Source: Palsa-1392 sp963819975
Lineage (GTDB): Bacteria; Verrucomicrobiota; Verrucomicrobiia; Chthoniobacterales; UBA10450
Direction of reading: 5' to 3'
DNA length: 64,000 bases
Assembly: GCA_963819975.1 (NCBI GenBank)
Contig: CAWFYE010000011.1
Coordinates: 434,001 to 498,000, forward strand
A program made the translations under genes and the position numbers. Shown in pieces: positions 10,307 to 18,732 of this stretch; position 1 is the stretch's first letter, and each line of letters opens with the position of its first letter. The notes under the pieces are model-generated. The model was not told the origin of the DNA, ran no database searches, and saw only the letters and a program-made list of their open reading frames with translations.

Positions 10307-11442
10307 TTCTTCTCCCCTTTCGACGTGATCATCTCATACAACTCGTCCACTCCCGCATCGCGATGGCGCTTCGCGACCGTCGCAACCAGTTGCTGCCTGC
10401 GTTTGTTTTGCGTGAGGCGATGCTCGATCTCCGAAAGCGCGGCTTTCGCGCGGTCGAGATCCGTCTTGTTCACGACCACGATATCGGCCACGTCGAGCAT
10501 CACGATCTTCTGCAACTGCAAACGCGCGCCGTAATCAGGATTCATCACGAGCACGGTTTGATCAATCAGCTTGCTCCGGAAGGGGAGCGCCTCCTGCCCC
10601 GTCCCGACCGTTTCGATGATGACATAATCAAAATCCGCCTTCGTTAGGCGGACCAGGCAGCTCTCGGTCGCGGGCGACAATCCCCCGGCCTGCCCACGGG
10701 TCGCCATACTGCGCATGAAGACGCGGTCGTCCTGCGAATTGATCATGGTGGCGCGATCGCCTAACAATGCCCCCTCCCCGACCACGCTCGGGTCATGCGA
10801 GAGAATGGCGATGCGCGCTTTGGGCTCGTTCTGCAGGAAGCGGAGGACGAGTTCGTCGATCAATGTTGTCTTGCCCGCGCCGCCGGGACCGGTGAACCCG
10901 ATCACCTTCGATTTCCGCTTCTGTTCCTTCGCAGCTTTGCTCTGCTTCAATCGTCCTTTGCCCGAGTAGGCGTCTTCGATCGCGGTTAGCTCGCGGGCCA
11001 ACTTGAGGTCAGGGCCACTTCTGGCAGGGCGTTTTGCGCGCGCTTTGCCGTAGTGCTTGCGCACGTAATCCGCCATCTGCACAAGCGACGTTCCGGCAAA
11101 GAAAATCTCGTCGACTCCCTGGCGCTTCATGAGCTTGGCGTCGTCGTAAGTGATCGTCCCGCCGCCGCCGCCGAAGACCGCGATGTCGCCCGCGCCCTCG
11201 CGACGCAGTTGCCGCACGACCTCGGCAAAGAAATCGATATGGCCGCCATTGTAGCTGGAGATCCCGATGGCTCCGACATCCTCCTGAATAGCTGCCCGCA
11301 CAATGTCGCCCGCGTAGCGATGGAACCCGAGATAAACCACTTCAATCCCGTGTCGGATGAACTCGAGGTTGATGGTGTTGATGGCACTGTCATGACCATC
11401 ACAAATCGGAACAGCGGTGAGAATGCGGACAGGTGAAGCCAT
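10303..11442 (-). CDS. B12-binding domain fused to MeaB/ArgK-type GTPase (IcmF N-terminal half)
   Basis: About 379 residues. The N-terminal cobalamin domain carries D-G-H-D-S-A-I-N (residues 15-22), whose His is the lower axial ligand, then SSYNGGH and VFGGGGGTI. After a basic linker comes a G3E-type P-loop GTPase with Walker A GPGGAGKTT near residue 200, a DYVIIETVGTGQ switch and NKTD. This order, B12 domain then chaperone GTPase, is the N-terminal half of fused IcmF; the mutase barrel is the next gene, overlapping by 4 bp. The GTPase would load and protect the cofactor. I start at the ATG ending at 11442 because the 12 codons upstream look non-coding. It diverges from the SDR gene; a degenerate GCCTAACGA-like word lies between them at about 11453. 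Confidence 0.92.
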   Translation of the reverse strand: MASPVRILTAVPICDGHDSAINTINLEFIRHGIEVVYLGFHRYAGDIVRAAIQEDVGAIGISSYNGGHIDFFAEVVRQLRREGAGDIAVFGGGGGTITYDDAKLMKRQGVDEIFFAGTSLVQMADYVRKHYGKARAKRPARSGPDLKLARELTAIEDAYSGKGRLKQSKAAKEQKRKSKVIGFTGPGGAGKTTLIDELVLRFLQNEPKARIAILSHDPSVVGEGALLGDRATMINSQDDRVFMRSMATRGQAGGLSPATESCLVRLTKADFDYVIIETVGTGQEALPFRSKLIDQTVLVMNPDYGARLQLQKIVMLDVADIVVVNKTDLDRAKAALSEIEHRLTQNKRRQQLVATVAKRHRDAGVDELYEMITSKGEKK

Positions 11443-11535
11443 GTGAGCGCAACCTAACGGCAAACATCGAGCGGGCAAGAATTCCGGTTCCGCGAGTCGC
11501 GGTTGAAGGTTTCTCCAATCGGTTCACCTTCCGCC

Positions 11536-12291
11536 ATGACAGATCCTCTCGATTTCACTGGAAAGGTCGTGCTCGTTACCGGCAGTTCGCGCGGCCTCGG
11601 CGCGGAAATGATCAAAGCGTTCGGCGCACGCGGCGCGCATTGCGTCGTGAATTTCATCAACGACCCGGAAGGCAAAAACAAGGCCGAGGCGGAGAGCGTT
11701 GCGAGCGGTTTGCGGGAACCGCTCGTGCTGGAGTGCGACGTCACAAAACCAGAGCGGGTCGAAGCGATGATAAAAGAAATCAGTCACAAGTTCGGCGGCC
11801 TCGACGTGCTGGTGAACAATTCCGGAATCATTCGTGATCGCACGATCAAGAAGTTGACCTTCGAAGAATTTGAAAGCGTAGTGCGAGTTAACCTCGCCGG
11901 GACTTTCAATGTCACACAAAAGGCCGCCGCTGTTTTGCGCCAGGGCGGTCGAATTATCAACCTTTCGTCGGTCAGCGGGCAGATGGGGCTCTTCGGGCAG
12001 GCAAATTATTCTTCGAGCAAAGCCGCCATCATCGCTCTGACGAAAGTGTCGGCGCGTGAGCTGGCCCGGCAGCAGATTACGGTCAACGCGATCGCGCCCG
12101 GGTTCATCGACGTCGGAATGAGCAAGGGGATGCCGGACGAGGTGACGGAGAATTTCAAGAAGCAGATCCCGTTGGGCCGACTCGGCGACGCACACGAAAT
12201 TGTGGACGCCGCGCTCTTCCTCGCCTCGCCGATGGCGAGCTACATCACCGGTCATGTCCTGAACGTGAACGGCGGCTATTATATGGGCTGA
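11536..12291 (+). CDS. short-chain dehydrogenase/reductase, FabG-like
   Basis: 251 residues, classical SDR length. TGSSRGLG near residue 14 is the glycine-rich NAD(P) loop. VLVNNSGI stands where most SDRs have NNAG. The catalytic residues are the Ser of LSSVSGQ and the Tyr and Lys of YSSSK, and the C-terminus (YITGHVLNVNGGYYM) is typical of 3-oxoacyl-ACP reductases. It probably reduces a 3-oxoacyl thioester or a related ketone. The ATG at 11536 is preferred; the open frame continues upstream to a TTG at 11503. It diverges from the mutase operon, which suggests but does not prove a linked role in acyl-CoA turnover. Confidence 0.9.
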   Translation: MTDPLDFTGKVVLVTGSSRGLGAEMIKAFGARGAHCVVNFINDPEGKNKAEAESVASGLREPLVLECDVTKPERVEAMIKEISHKFGGLDVLVNNSGIIRDRTIKKLTFEEFESVVRVNLAGTFNVTQKAAAVLRQGGRIINLSSVSGQMGLFGQANYSSSKAAIIALTKVSARELARQQITVNAIAPGFIDVGMSKGMPDEVTENFKKQIPLGRLGDAHEIVDAALFLASPMASYITGHVLNVNGGYYMG

Positions 12292-12420
12292 TGAGCGCTT
12301 TGGGCGATCCCGAATTCGAGCGAGCGAAATCCCGATTCCGGGAAAAGCTATTCGTTAGGCAATTTCGCTGAAGAATTGTAAACCATTAGTAATTAAGATA
12401 ATCCAACTTCCTATTTGCGC

Positions 12421-12437
12421 TGGCACGGCCCTTGCAT
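12421..12437 (+). promoter_or_regulatory. sigma-54 (-24/-12) promoter
   Basis: TGGCACGGCCCTTGCAT matches the RpoN consensus TGGCAC-N5-TTGCA at every conserved base, with GG (12422-12423) and GC (12434-12435) separated by the required 10 bases. It is preceded by an AT-rich stretch (12370-12415) suited to bending. Transcription would start near 12447, about 34 bases before the ATG at 12481, and would need an enhancer-binding AAA+ activator. Confidence 0.8.
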
Positions 12438-12480
12438 CAGGCTGCGCCGCGATCACGTCCGATCGTATTCTTCGACCTTT

Positions 12481-13233
12481 ATGAACCTACGCTTCACTTC
12501 CGTTTTGTTTGCCGGACTTCTCGTCCAGTCCGGTCTCCACGCCCAAAACCCGGCGCCGACTGTTGATGAGCTCGTCGCAAAAAACCTCGAGGCCAAAGGC
12601 GGTGCAGCCGCTCTCGCGGCGATCAAGACGATTCGATTTGAAGGCCGAATGCTCGTCAATCAGGGCCAGCTCGAGCTGAAATTGACCGAGACGAAAAAGC
12701 GCCCTGGAAAAGTCCGCACCGACGCCCTCCTCCAGGGCATGAACTTGGTCCAGGCTTATAACGGCACCAGCGGCTGGAAGATTTTCCCGATCTACGGCCG
12801 CAAGGATCCCGAACAAATGTCGAGTGACGAAGCCAAGGCGTTAGTCGCCGAAGCGGAGATTGGCGGTCCGCTCGAGAACTGGAAAGAGCAGGGAAAAAGC
12901 ATCACCTATCTCGGGACCGAGGATGTCGAGGGAACCGCCGCGCACAAGCTGCAGGTGGTGCGCAAGAACGGCGACGTCACCTATGTCTATCTCGATCCGG
13001 ATTATTTCCTCGAGATTCGCCTCATCGACCAGCGCACTGAGCAGGGCGCGAAAGTCGAGGTCGAAACCGACCTCGGCGATTACGAGAAGGTGAACGGAGT
13101 TTATTTCCCCTTCTCGCAGGAAGCGGGGAGCAAGGGTTCCAACGACAAGCAAAAAACCATCATCGAAAAAGGCGAAGCGAACATCCCGGTCGATGATTCC
13201 ATTTTCGAGTTTCCCGCCAAAGCAGCGAAATAA
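12481..13233 (+). CDS. LolA-like outer-membrane lipoprotein-sorting family protein
   Basis: 250 residues from the ATG that begins the signal peptide (MNLRFTSVLFAGLLVQSGLHA); the open frame extends 22 codons upstream across the promoter, so that part is not used. The mature protein starts with PTVDELVAKNLEAKGGAAALAAIKTIRFEG, the usual N-terminal helix and first strand of the LolA/LppX-like half-barrel. The remaining strands include the YLGTEDVEGTAAHKL and GDVTYVYLDPDYFLEIRL elements. Members hold lipids or lipoproteins in the periplasm. The gene is 18 bp upstream of the giant VPS10-like gene and shares its sigma-54 promoter, so the two proteins probably work together. Confidence 0.8.
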   Translation: MNLRFTSVLFAGLLVQSGLHAQNPAPTVDELVAKNLEAKGGAAALAAIKTIRFEGRMLVNQGQLELKLTETKKRPGKVRTDALLQGMNLVQAYNGTSGWKIFPIYGRKDPEQMSSDEAKALVAEAEIGGPLENWKEQGKSITYLGTEDVEGTAAHKLQVVRKNGDVTYVYLDPDYFLEIRLIDQRTEQGAKVEVETDLGDYEKVNGVYFPFSQEAGSKGSNDKQKTIIEKGEANIPVDDSIFEFPAKAAK

Positions 13234-13251
13234 TTTTACCGACTTACCGAT

Positions 13252-16200
13252 ATGCGAATCTCCAATTTACTCCTTCTTCTCGCTATCACTTCTGCCAGCG
13301 CCGTTGCCGCGCAGAACGTGCCTTACAGTTCCGCCACCATCTCCGGCCTCGGCGCGCGCAATATCGGCTCCGCCGCGATGAGCGGGCGGGTCGACACCAT
13401 CGCCGCCACCCGCGAGCCCTCAGGCAAGCTGACCATCTTTGTCGGCGCGGCCAGCGGCGGCGTCTGGAAATCGGAGGACGGCGGGACCAATTATCGTCCG
13501 ATGTTCGACGAACAACCGGTACAATCGATTGGGGCCCTCGCGCTCGATCCGAAGAACTCGAAGAACGTCTGGGCTGGCACCGGTGAACCGTGGGTGCGCA
13601 ACAGCGTCTCGTTTGGTGACGGCGTCTACAAATCGACCGACGGAGGGGAAACCTGGAATAATATGGGACTGCCCAATTCCGAACGGATCTCGCAGATCAT
13701 CGTTAGTCCGAAAAGCAGCGACACCGTCTACGTCGCGGTGCCGGGCGCGCTCTGGAGCGATTCACCCGATCGCGGTCTCTACAAAACATCCGACGGTGGC
13801 AAGACCTGGAACCAGATCCTGAAGGGCTCCAACCTCTCAACCGGCGCTTCGACGATCGCGATGGACCCGAAGAACCCGGACATCTTGTTCGCAGGGCTCT
13901 GGGATTTCCGGCGCACCGGCTGGATCTATCGTTCGGGCGGCCCCACCCCTAACGACCCTTCCGGGAGCGGACTTTTTCGCACGGCCGATGGCGGCAAGAC
14001 CTGGAAGGAGGTCACTCCGGAAGCGAACAAGGGTTTCCCGAAGAAGCCCTACGGCCGGCTCGCGGTCGCAATCGCTCCCTCCAATCCAAAGCGCGTTTAC
14101 TGTTTCGTCGAATCAACCGACAGCGCGCTCTTCGTCTCTGACGACGGTGGCCAGACCTGGGCACAGCGCGACAAAAGCCAGTGGATGGTCTGGCGTCCGT
14201 TTTATTTTGCCAACCTGATCGTCGACCCGAAAAATCCCGATCGCGTCTTCAAAACCGACGGGGCGCTCATCCTGAGCGAGGACGGCGGCAAGAGTTTCGC
14301 CACCGTTGGCGGCTTCAACGGTGCGCATGGCGACGTGCACGCGGTCTGGATCGACCCGGACAATCCAAAGATGGTGATCTCAGGTGACGACGGTGGAGTT
14401 TGGTATGCCCACGACGGCGGCAACCGCTGGTGGAAGGCGAACAACCTGCCCATTTCGCAATTCTATCGGGTCAGCGTAGACGAGGTTGATCCGTATCAAG
14501 TCTACGGCGGATTGCAGGACAACAGTTGCTGGATCGGTCAGTCAGAGTATCCCGGCGGCATCACCAACTCGCAGTGGGAAAACATCTTTAACGGCGACGG
14601 CTTCTACACCTTCGTCGATCCGGCAGATCCGGATTACATCTACGCAGAATACCAGGGCGGCCATGTCGGCCGGGTTAACCGCCACACTCTCGCCGCGCGC
14701 ATCATCCAGCCGCAGCCCAACTACAAGGAGAAGCTGCGCTTCAACTGGAACACGCCGCTGGTCACCTCGCCTAACGAGAAAGGAACGATCTACATCGGTG
14801 CGCAATTTCTCTTCCGCTCCCGCGATCACGGCCAGAGCTGGGACCGCATTTCGCCTGATCTGACGACAAACGATCCGGAGAAACAGAAACAGGAAGAATC
14901 CGGCGGCGTAACGATCGACAATTCTGCGGCGGAAATGCACACCACGATCTTTTCGATCAGCGAATCACCCAAGGACAAGAACCTGATCTGGGTCGGAACC
15001 GACGATGGCAACCTTCAACTTACCCGCGACGGAGCCAAAACCTGGAACAATGTCGTCGGCAATGTTCCCGATTTGCCCAAGAATTCGTGGGTCCGCTGGG
15101 TGCAGGCGAGCAGCTTCGATCCCGGCACCGCCTATGCGGCGTTCGATCGTCACACCTATGGTGACTTCGCGCCCTATCTCTATAAGACGACTGACTATGG
15201 CCAGACCTGGAAACCGTTGAGCACTCCGCAGGACGTGAAGGGCGTTCGTGGTTATGCCCACATCATCAAGGAAGACCTTGTGAAGCCGAACCTGCTTTTT
15301 CTTGGGACAGAGTTCGGACTCTTCATCTCTATCGACGGCGGCCAATCCTGGGCGCAGTTCAAAGGCAGCCGTTTCCCGGCCGTAGCGGTGCGCGATCTCG
15401 TCATCCAGCCGCAGACAAATGATCTCGTGCTCGGAACCCACGGGCGCGGAATCTGGATTATCGACGACATCACGCCGCTCCGTTCGCTCACGCCGGTTCT
15501 GCTGACGAAAGAAGCCACCTTCGTTCCTGGGGAACCGGTGCAACAGCAACGCATCGAGGCCAACGGCGGCTGGCCGGAAGGGGCCGCGACCTTCACTGGT
15601 GAAAACCCGCCCGATGCCGCGGTCATCACTTATTACCAAAAGTCGCGACACCTTTTCGGTAAGCTGAAGATCGAGATCCTCGATCCGGCGGGCAAAGTGA
15701 TCGATACGGTCCCGGCGAGCAAGCGTCCCGGCCTCAATCGCGTCACCTGGAGCATGCATGAGAAGCCGCCGCGCGTGCCGCCGGCCGCGCAGATTGCCGG
15801 CTCCGGCATCACTGGCCCGCGCGTTCTGCCCGGCACTTATACGGTGCGCATGACGAAGAACGACAAGCCGTATGAAATGAAGCTGACCATTGCGCTCGAC
15901 AAGCGCGATAAATTCAACGTGGCTGATCGCAAGGCACAGTATGACGCAGCGCATCGGGTCATGGCTTTGTTTGGCGACGAAAGCGCACTGATGGATCGGA
16001 TCATGCCATTGCGCGCCAGCCTGGCGAAAAGCGAGCAGGCTCTCGCCTCCGACGAAGCAACGCGCAAAGCAGTCAGCGGGTTTGGGGCGAAAGTGGATGC
16101 GGTGCGCAAAGAGATCGTCGCGACGACCGAAGGCGGTGCGATCACTGGCGAAGAGCGCCTGCGCGAACACACCGATCAACTCTATGGCGCGATCCTGAGC

Positions 16201-16485
16201 TACGAGGGCCGGCCGACCGACTACCAAATCGCCAGGATTGGTTCGCTCCAGCGCGAGTTGCAGGACTCGACGACGCAATTCGAGCAATTGGTGACAAACG
16301 AATTGCCGAAGCTCAACGAGACGCTGAAAGCCAAAGGTCAGCCCGCGATCGAGGCTCCGCCCGCAAAAGTAGCGGTAAACGAAGACCAACCGCACTCTGG
16401 TGGTGCGCTCTTTAGTGGGGAAGTCGATCGCGACTTGCCGACAACCGCGATCGCGCTGCCGGCAAACTTCAGCCTGTCGCGCTAG
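13252..16485 (+). CDS. giant secreted VPS10/sortilin-like propeller protein
   Basis: 1077 residues with a signal peptide (LLLLLAITSASAVAA). Residues about 25-740 are Asp-box propeller blades (KSEDGGTNY, KSTDGGETW, KTSDGGKTW, RTADGGKTW, VSDDGGQTW, RSRDHGQSW, LTRDGAKTW, KTTDYGQTW, SIDGGQSW). It has HGRGIWIIDDITPLR where the propeller ends, then an Fn3/FlgD-like beta domain (TYYQKSRHLFGKLKIEILDPAGKVIDTV) and a C-terminal helical region with coiled-coil character (residues about 900-1040). Exported proteins of this build are common in Verrucomicrobiota, Acidobacteriota and Bacteroidota; their ligands are mostly unknown. Second gene of the sigma-54-driven pair. Confidence 0.88.
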   Translation: MRISNLLLLLAITSASAVAAQNVPYSSATISGLGARNIGSAAMSGRVDTIAATREPSGKLTIFVGAASGGVWKSEDGGTNYRPMFDEQPVQSIGALALDPKNSKNVWAGTGEPWVRNSVSFGDGVYKSTDGGETWNNMGLPNSERISQIIVSPKSSDTVYVAVPGALWSDSPDRGLYKTSDGGKTWNQILKGSNLSTGASTIAMDPKNPDILFAGLWDFRRTGWIYRSGGPTPNDPSGSGLFRTADGGKTWKEVTPEANKGFPKKPYGRLAVAIAPSNPKRVYCFVESTDSALFVSDDGGQTWAQRDKSQWMVWRPFYFANLIVDPKNPDRVFKTDGALILSEDGGKSFATVGGFNGAHGDVHAVWIDPDNPKMVISGDDGGVWYAHDGGNRWWKANNLPISQFYRVSVDEVDPYQVYGGLQDNSCWIGQSEYPGGITNSQWENIFNGDGFYTFVDPADPDYIYAEYQGGHVGRVNRHTLAARIIQPQPNYKEKLRFNWNTPLVTSPNEKGTIYIGAQFLFRSRDHGQSWDRISPDLTTNDPEKQKQEESGGVTIDNSAAEMHTTIFSISESPKDKNLIWVGTDDGNLQLTRDGAKTWNNVVGNVPDLPKNSWVRWVQASSFDPGTAYAAFDRHTYGDFAPYLYKTTDYGQTWKPLSTPQDVKGVRGYAHIIKEDLVKPNLLFLGTEFGLFISIDGGQSWAQFKGSRFPAVAVRDLVIQPQTNDLVLGTHGRGIWIIDDITPLRSLTPVLLTKEATFVPGEPVQQQRIEANGGWPEGAATFTGENPPDAAVITYYQKSRHLFGKLKIEILDPAGKVIDTVPASKRPGLNRVTWSMHEKPPRVPPAAQIAGSGITGPRVLPGTYTVRMTKNDKPYEMKLTIALDKRDKFNVADRKAQYDAAHRVMALFGDESALMDRIMPLRASLAKSEQALASDEATRKAVSGFGAKVDAVRKEIVATTEGGAITGEERLREHTDQLYGAILSYEGRPTDYQIARIGSLQRELQDSTTQFEQLVTNELPKLNETLKAKGQPAIEAPPAKVAVNEDQPHSGGALFSGEVDRDLPTTAIALPANFSLSR

Positions 16486-16522
16486 CCTATCCGGATATCC
16501 GACCTAACGAAAAAAAGTCGGG

Positions 16523-17542
16523 TTAGTCCCGTACCGTCTTCATTCCATTCCGAATGATACGATCGATCAATTGCGGATATGGCATTCCAGCCTGGCCAGC
16601 GGAGAGGGCAAAGTCTTCGTCGGCCGCAAGGATCGGATTTGGATTTGCCTCGATGAAGTAAACTTCGTTCGCTGGCGTGAGGCGGAGGTCGATCCGGGCG
16701 TAGCCGTCGATTGTGAGCAGGCGATAAATGCGTTTGCAGGTCTGTTCGATGCGGGTGACGAGTGCTGGCTCGAGCTCCTCGGCGAACTGGTTTTCCAAAC
16801 CCCAGCGCTTGCGATATTCCTCGTCCCACTTTGCGCGGTAAGTTGCGATCCGCGGCTCGTCCGGCGGCACTTCGCGGAAGACCAGTTCGCGGATCGGAAA
16901 AACCTGGAGGCGCTGGTTACCCAGCAGGCTGACGTAGAGTTCGCGCCCCGCGATGTACTCCTCCGCAATCACGTCGCCGTCGTGTTTCTCGTGAATGAAG
17001 GTGACGCGCTCGCGGAACTGCTCGTCGTTCTCGACAAAGGAGGCCTGCGCGATGCCAAGAGAGGCTTCTTCTTTCACCGGTTTGATGAGGAGCGGAAACT
17101 TAAGTTGCCGCGGCCGCGCAACGCGCTGTCCACGCGGGATGACGACAAAGTTCGGGGTGTGGATGCGATGATAGCTCAGGATCTTTTTCGAGATCCCCTT
17201 GTGCTTGCAAAGGACGAGGCCGGTCGCGCCACAACCGGTAAAAGGGACACCCTGCATTTCGAGCAATGAAACGATGTTCTGGTCGAAGCCGCGGTTGTTT
17301 TTAAACTGGTCGGCGAGGTTGAAGAGGACGTCGGGGGCAAAGCTTTCCAGCTTTTGCCGGAGCAGGTCGAGATTGTCGAAAATCGCGAGATGCTCCGTCT
17401 CGTAACCAAGCGTCGCGAGCGCGCCGAGGACGTTGGCCTCGGTTTTCCAATCGGCCGTCGCCAGCTCCGCGCTCAGATCCTGGTCGATCCTGGTCGGAGC
17501 GATGGCGTCGAAAAGAGCGAGAACTTTGAGTTTTTTCTTCAC
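16523..17542 (-). CDS. ATP-grasp ligase, D-alanine-D-alanine ligase-like
   Basis: 339 residues with ATP-grasp architecture: an N-terminal domain ending in GVPFTGCGATGLVLCKHKGISKKIL, a central lid with KFPLLIKPVKEEASLGIAQ (the nucleotide-contacting Lys is in LIKP) and EEYIAGRELYVSLLG, and a C-terminal ARIDLRLT plus YFIEANPNP segment supplying the Mg-binding Glu and Asn. ATP-grasp enzymes join a carboxylate to an amine through an acyl phosphate. It differs from true Ddl (for example in the DQFKNNRGFDQN segment), so the substrate is open. It lies 1 bp downstream of a HEXXH zincin and is almost certainly co-translated with it. Confidence 0.85.
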   Translation of the reverse strand: MKKKLKVLALFDAIAPTRIDQDLSAELATADWKTEANVLGALATLGYETEHLAIFDNLDLLRQKLESFAPDVLFNLADQFKNNRGFDQNIVSLLEMQGVPFTGCGATGLVLCKHKGISKKILSYHRIHTPNFVVIPRGQRVARPRQLKFPLLIKPVKEEASLGIAQASFVENDEQFRERVTFIHEKHDGDVIAEEYIAGRELYVSLLGNQRLQVFPIRELVFREVPPDEPRIATYRAKWDEEYRKRWGLENQFAEELEPALVTRIEQTCKRIYRLLTIDGYARIDLRLTPANEVYFIEANPNPILAADEDFALSAGQAGMPYPQLIDRIIRNGMKTVRD

Positions 17543-17543
17543 A

Positions 17544-18584
17544 TCACTTGGTCCGTTTAAATTTGCCGGTGAAAAGATAATTCATGACCAGCGTGGTGAT
17601 AAAGGAAGTGACCCGAAAGTCCTGCTCCGGATCGTCGTTCAGGACATTGAGATCGAGCTGGTCGCAGCGCTCAATCAGCCGAGCGATGAGCTTGTTGACC
17701 CGAAACTTTTTCTCGTTCGTCCACTGACAGACCGAATTCAAGAGCCGCCGGCGCCTCCGACGGAGATAGGCACTGGCGGTGATCCGCCCCGGCCCGGCGG
17801 TGGCGGGGAAAAGCTGGCGCAGATCGGCGTCGTAGAAATCCGGATAGGTATCTTCGTAGAGCTTGCGCTTGCGCGCGTAATAGGTCTTGAGCTTTTGGTT
17901 CAAGCAATCGTAATCGGCGACCCGATAATCGGGGAGGTGCCGCGGCGGGGTCCCGACCAGCGAGCGCATCAATTCATCGACATATTCCAGTTTTTGCAGC
18001 GCCTTCCAACCGGCATAACGAGTGCGCCAATCAAGCCCAGGCGTGAGCCAGACCGCAAAGGTCTCGGCGAAATCTTCGTCCGGATGGCTCTGCGCATACC
18101 AATCGTCGAGATGGACCACGTAGCTGCGGCTGAAAGGGCGCGGATGATAGACATCCGGCGTCTCCGCCCGCGAGGTGCGCCCGAAAGTTTGCTGCCACTT
18201 TTTCTTTCGGGGCAACTGGTAGGCGTAGCTGTAGGCGTGGGCGGCTTCGTGCCGGATGAGTTTCATGAACCACTCCCTCGTCCCGCCCTCCACTTCGAGC
18301 ATCATCGTCCGCTCCAGCGCACGCAACCGATCGTGGGCCAGAAAAAACGGAACGAAAATCGCCGGAATACCGACCGGCACAAACCATTCATCGCCGATAT
18401 GACAGGGCGGCCGCAAAACCAGGCCGCGAGTCGTCAGTTCCTCGTAGAGCTGCCGGATGAGGGGCTTGAGGGCCGTGCCTTCGAGTCGCAACCCGAGCTT
18501 GGAAATACGGCGTTCGAGCAATCCCTCGTCGCTCAACGCTGTCCAATCAACCGCATCCATTTCGCGGACGGTAGCAGGGCCCAT
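17544..18584 (-). CDS. HEXXH zinc metallopeptidase-like protein paired with the ATP-grasp gene
   Basis: 346 residues, no signal peptide, so cytoplasmic. The motif LIRHEAAHAYSYAY near residue 114 gives two zinc-binding His and the catalytic Glu of a gluzincin/zincin; the Glu of DEDFAETFAVWL, about 58 residues later, is a likely third ligand. The C-terminal half is basic, with an R-rich run YLRRRRRRLL near residue 280 that could bind nucleic acid or an acidic surface. Proteins of this kind are annotated only as putative zinc-binding metallopeptidase. A start at the ATG ending at 18560 is equally possible. The 1-bp gap to the ATP-grasp gene suggests one process in which a bond is made by one partner and cut by the other; that is inference. 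Confidence 0.8.
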   Translation of the reverse strand: MGPATVREMDAVDWTALSDEGLLERRISKLGLRLEGTALKPLIRQLYEELTTRGLVLRPPCHIGDEWFVPVGIPAIFVPFFLAHDRLRALERTMMLEVEGGTREWFMKLIRHEAAHAYSYAYQLPRKKKWQQTFGRTSRAETPDVYHPRPFSRSYVVHLDDWYAQSHPDEDFAETFAVWLTPGLDWRTRYAGWKALQKLEYVDELMRSLVGTPPRHLPDYRVADYDCLNQKLKTYYARKRKLYEDTYPDFYDADLRQLFPATAGPGRITASAYLRRRRRRLLNSVCQWTNEKKFRVNKLIARLIERCDQLDLNVLNDDPEQDFRVTSFITTLVMNYLFTGKFKRTK

Positions 18585-18732
18585 GGGGCACTGTCACGTT
18601 TCTGCATTTAAGCTTTGGAAAAACGATGGGCGTCTCCGTATTCTTCGATGTGCCCGAGAAACTAGAGCGAGCAGACCGGGAATCGGGGACGTTCGGCCAC
18701 CGAACCAGTCTGCCGCGTTTGGAAAGGCAGTC

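Noticed and set aside
14965..16395. Minus-strand frame of 476 residues opposite the giant VPS10 gene
   Set aside because: Arg/Gly-rich shadow with no family features; the plus strand is clearly coding.
17433..18611. Plus-strand frame of 392 residues opposite the zincin gene
   Set aside because: The zincin frame has the HEAAH motif and near-zero spacing to the ATP-grasp gene; the plus frame has none.
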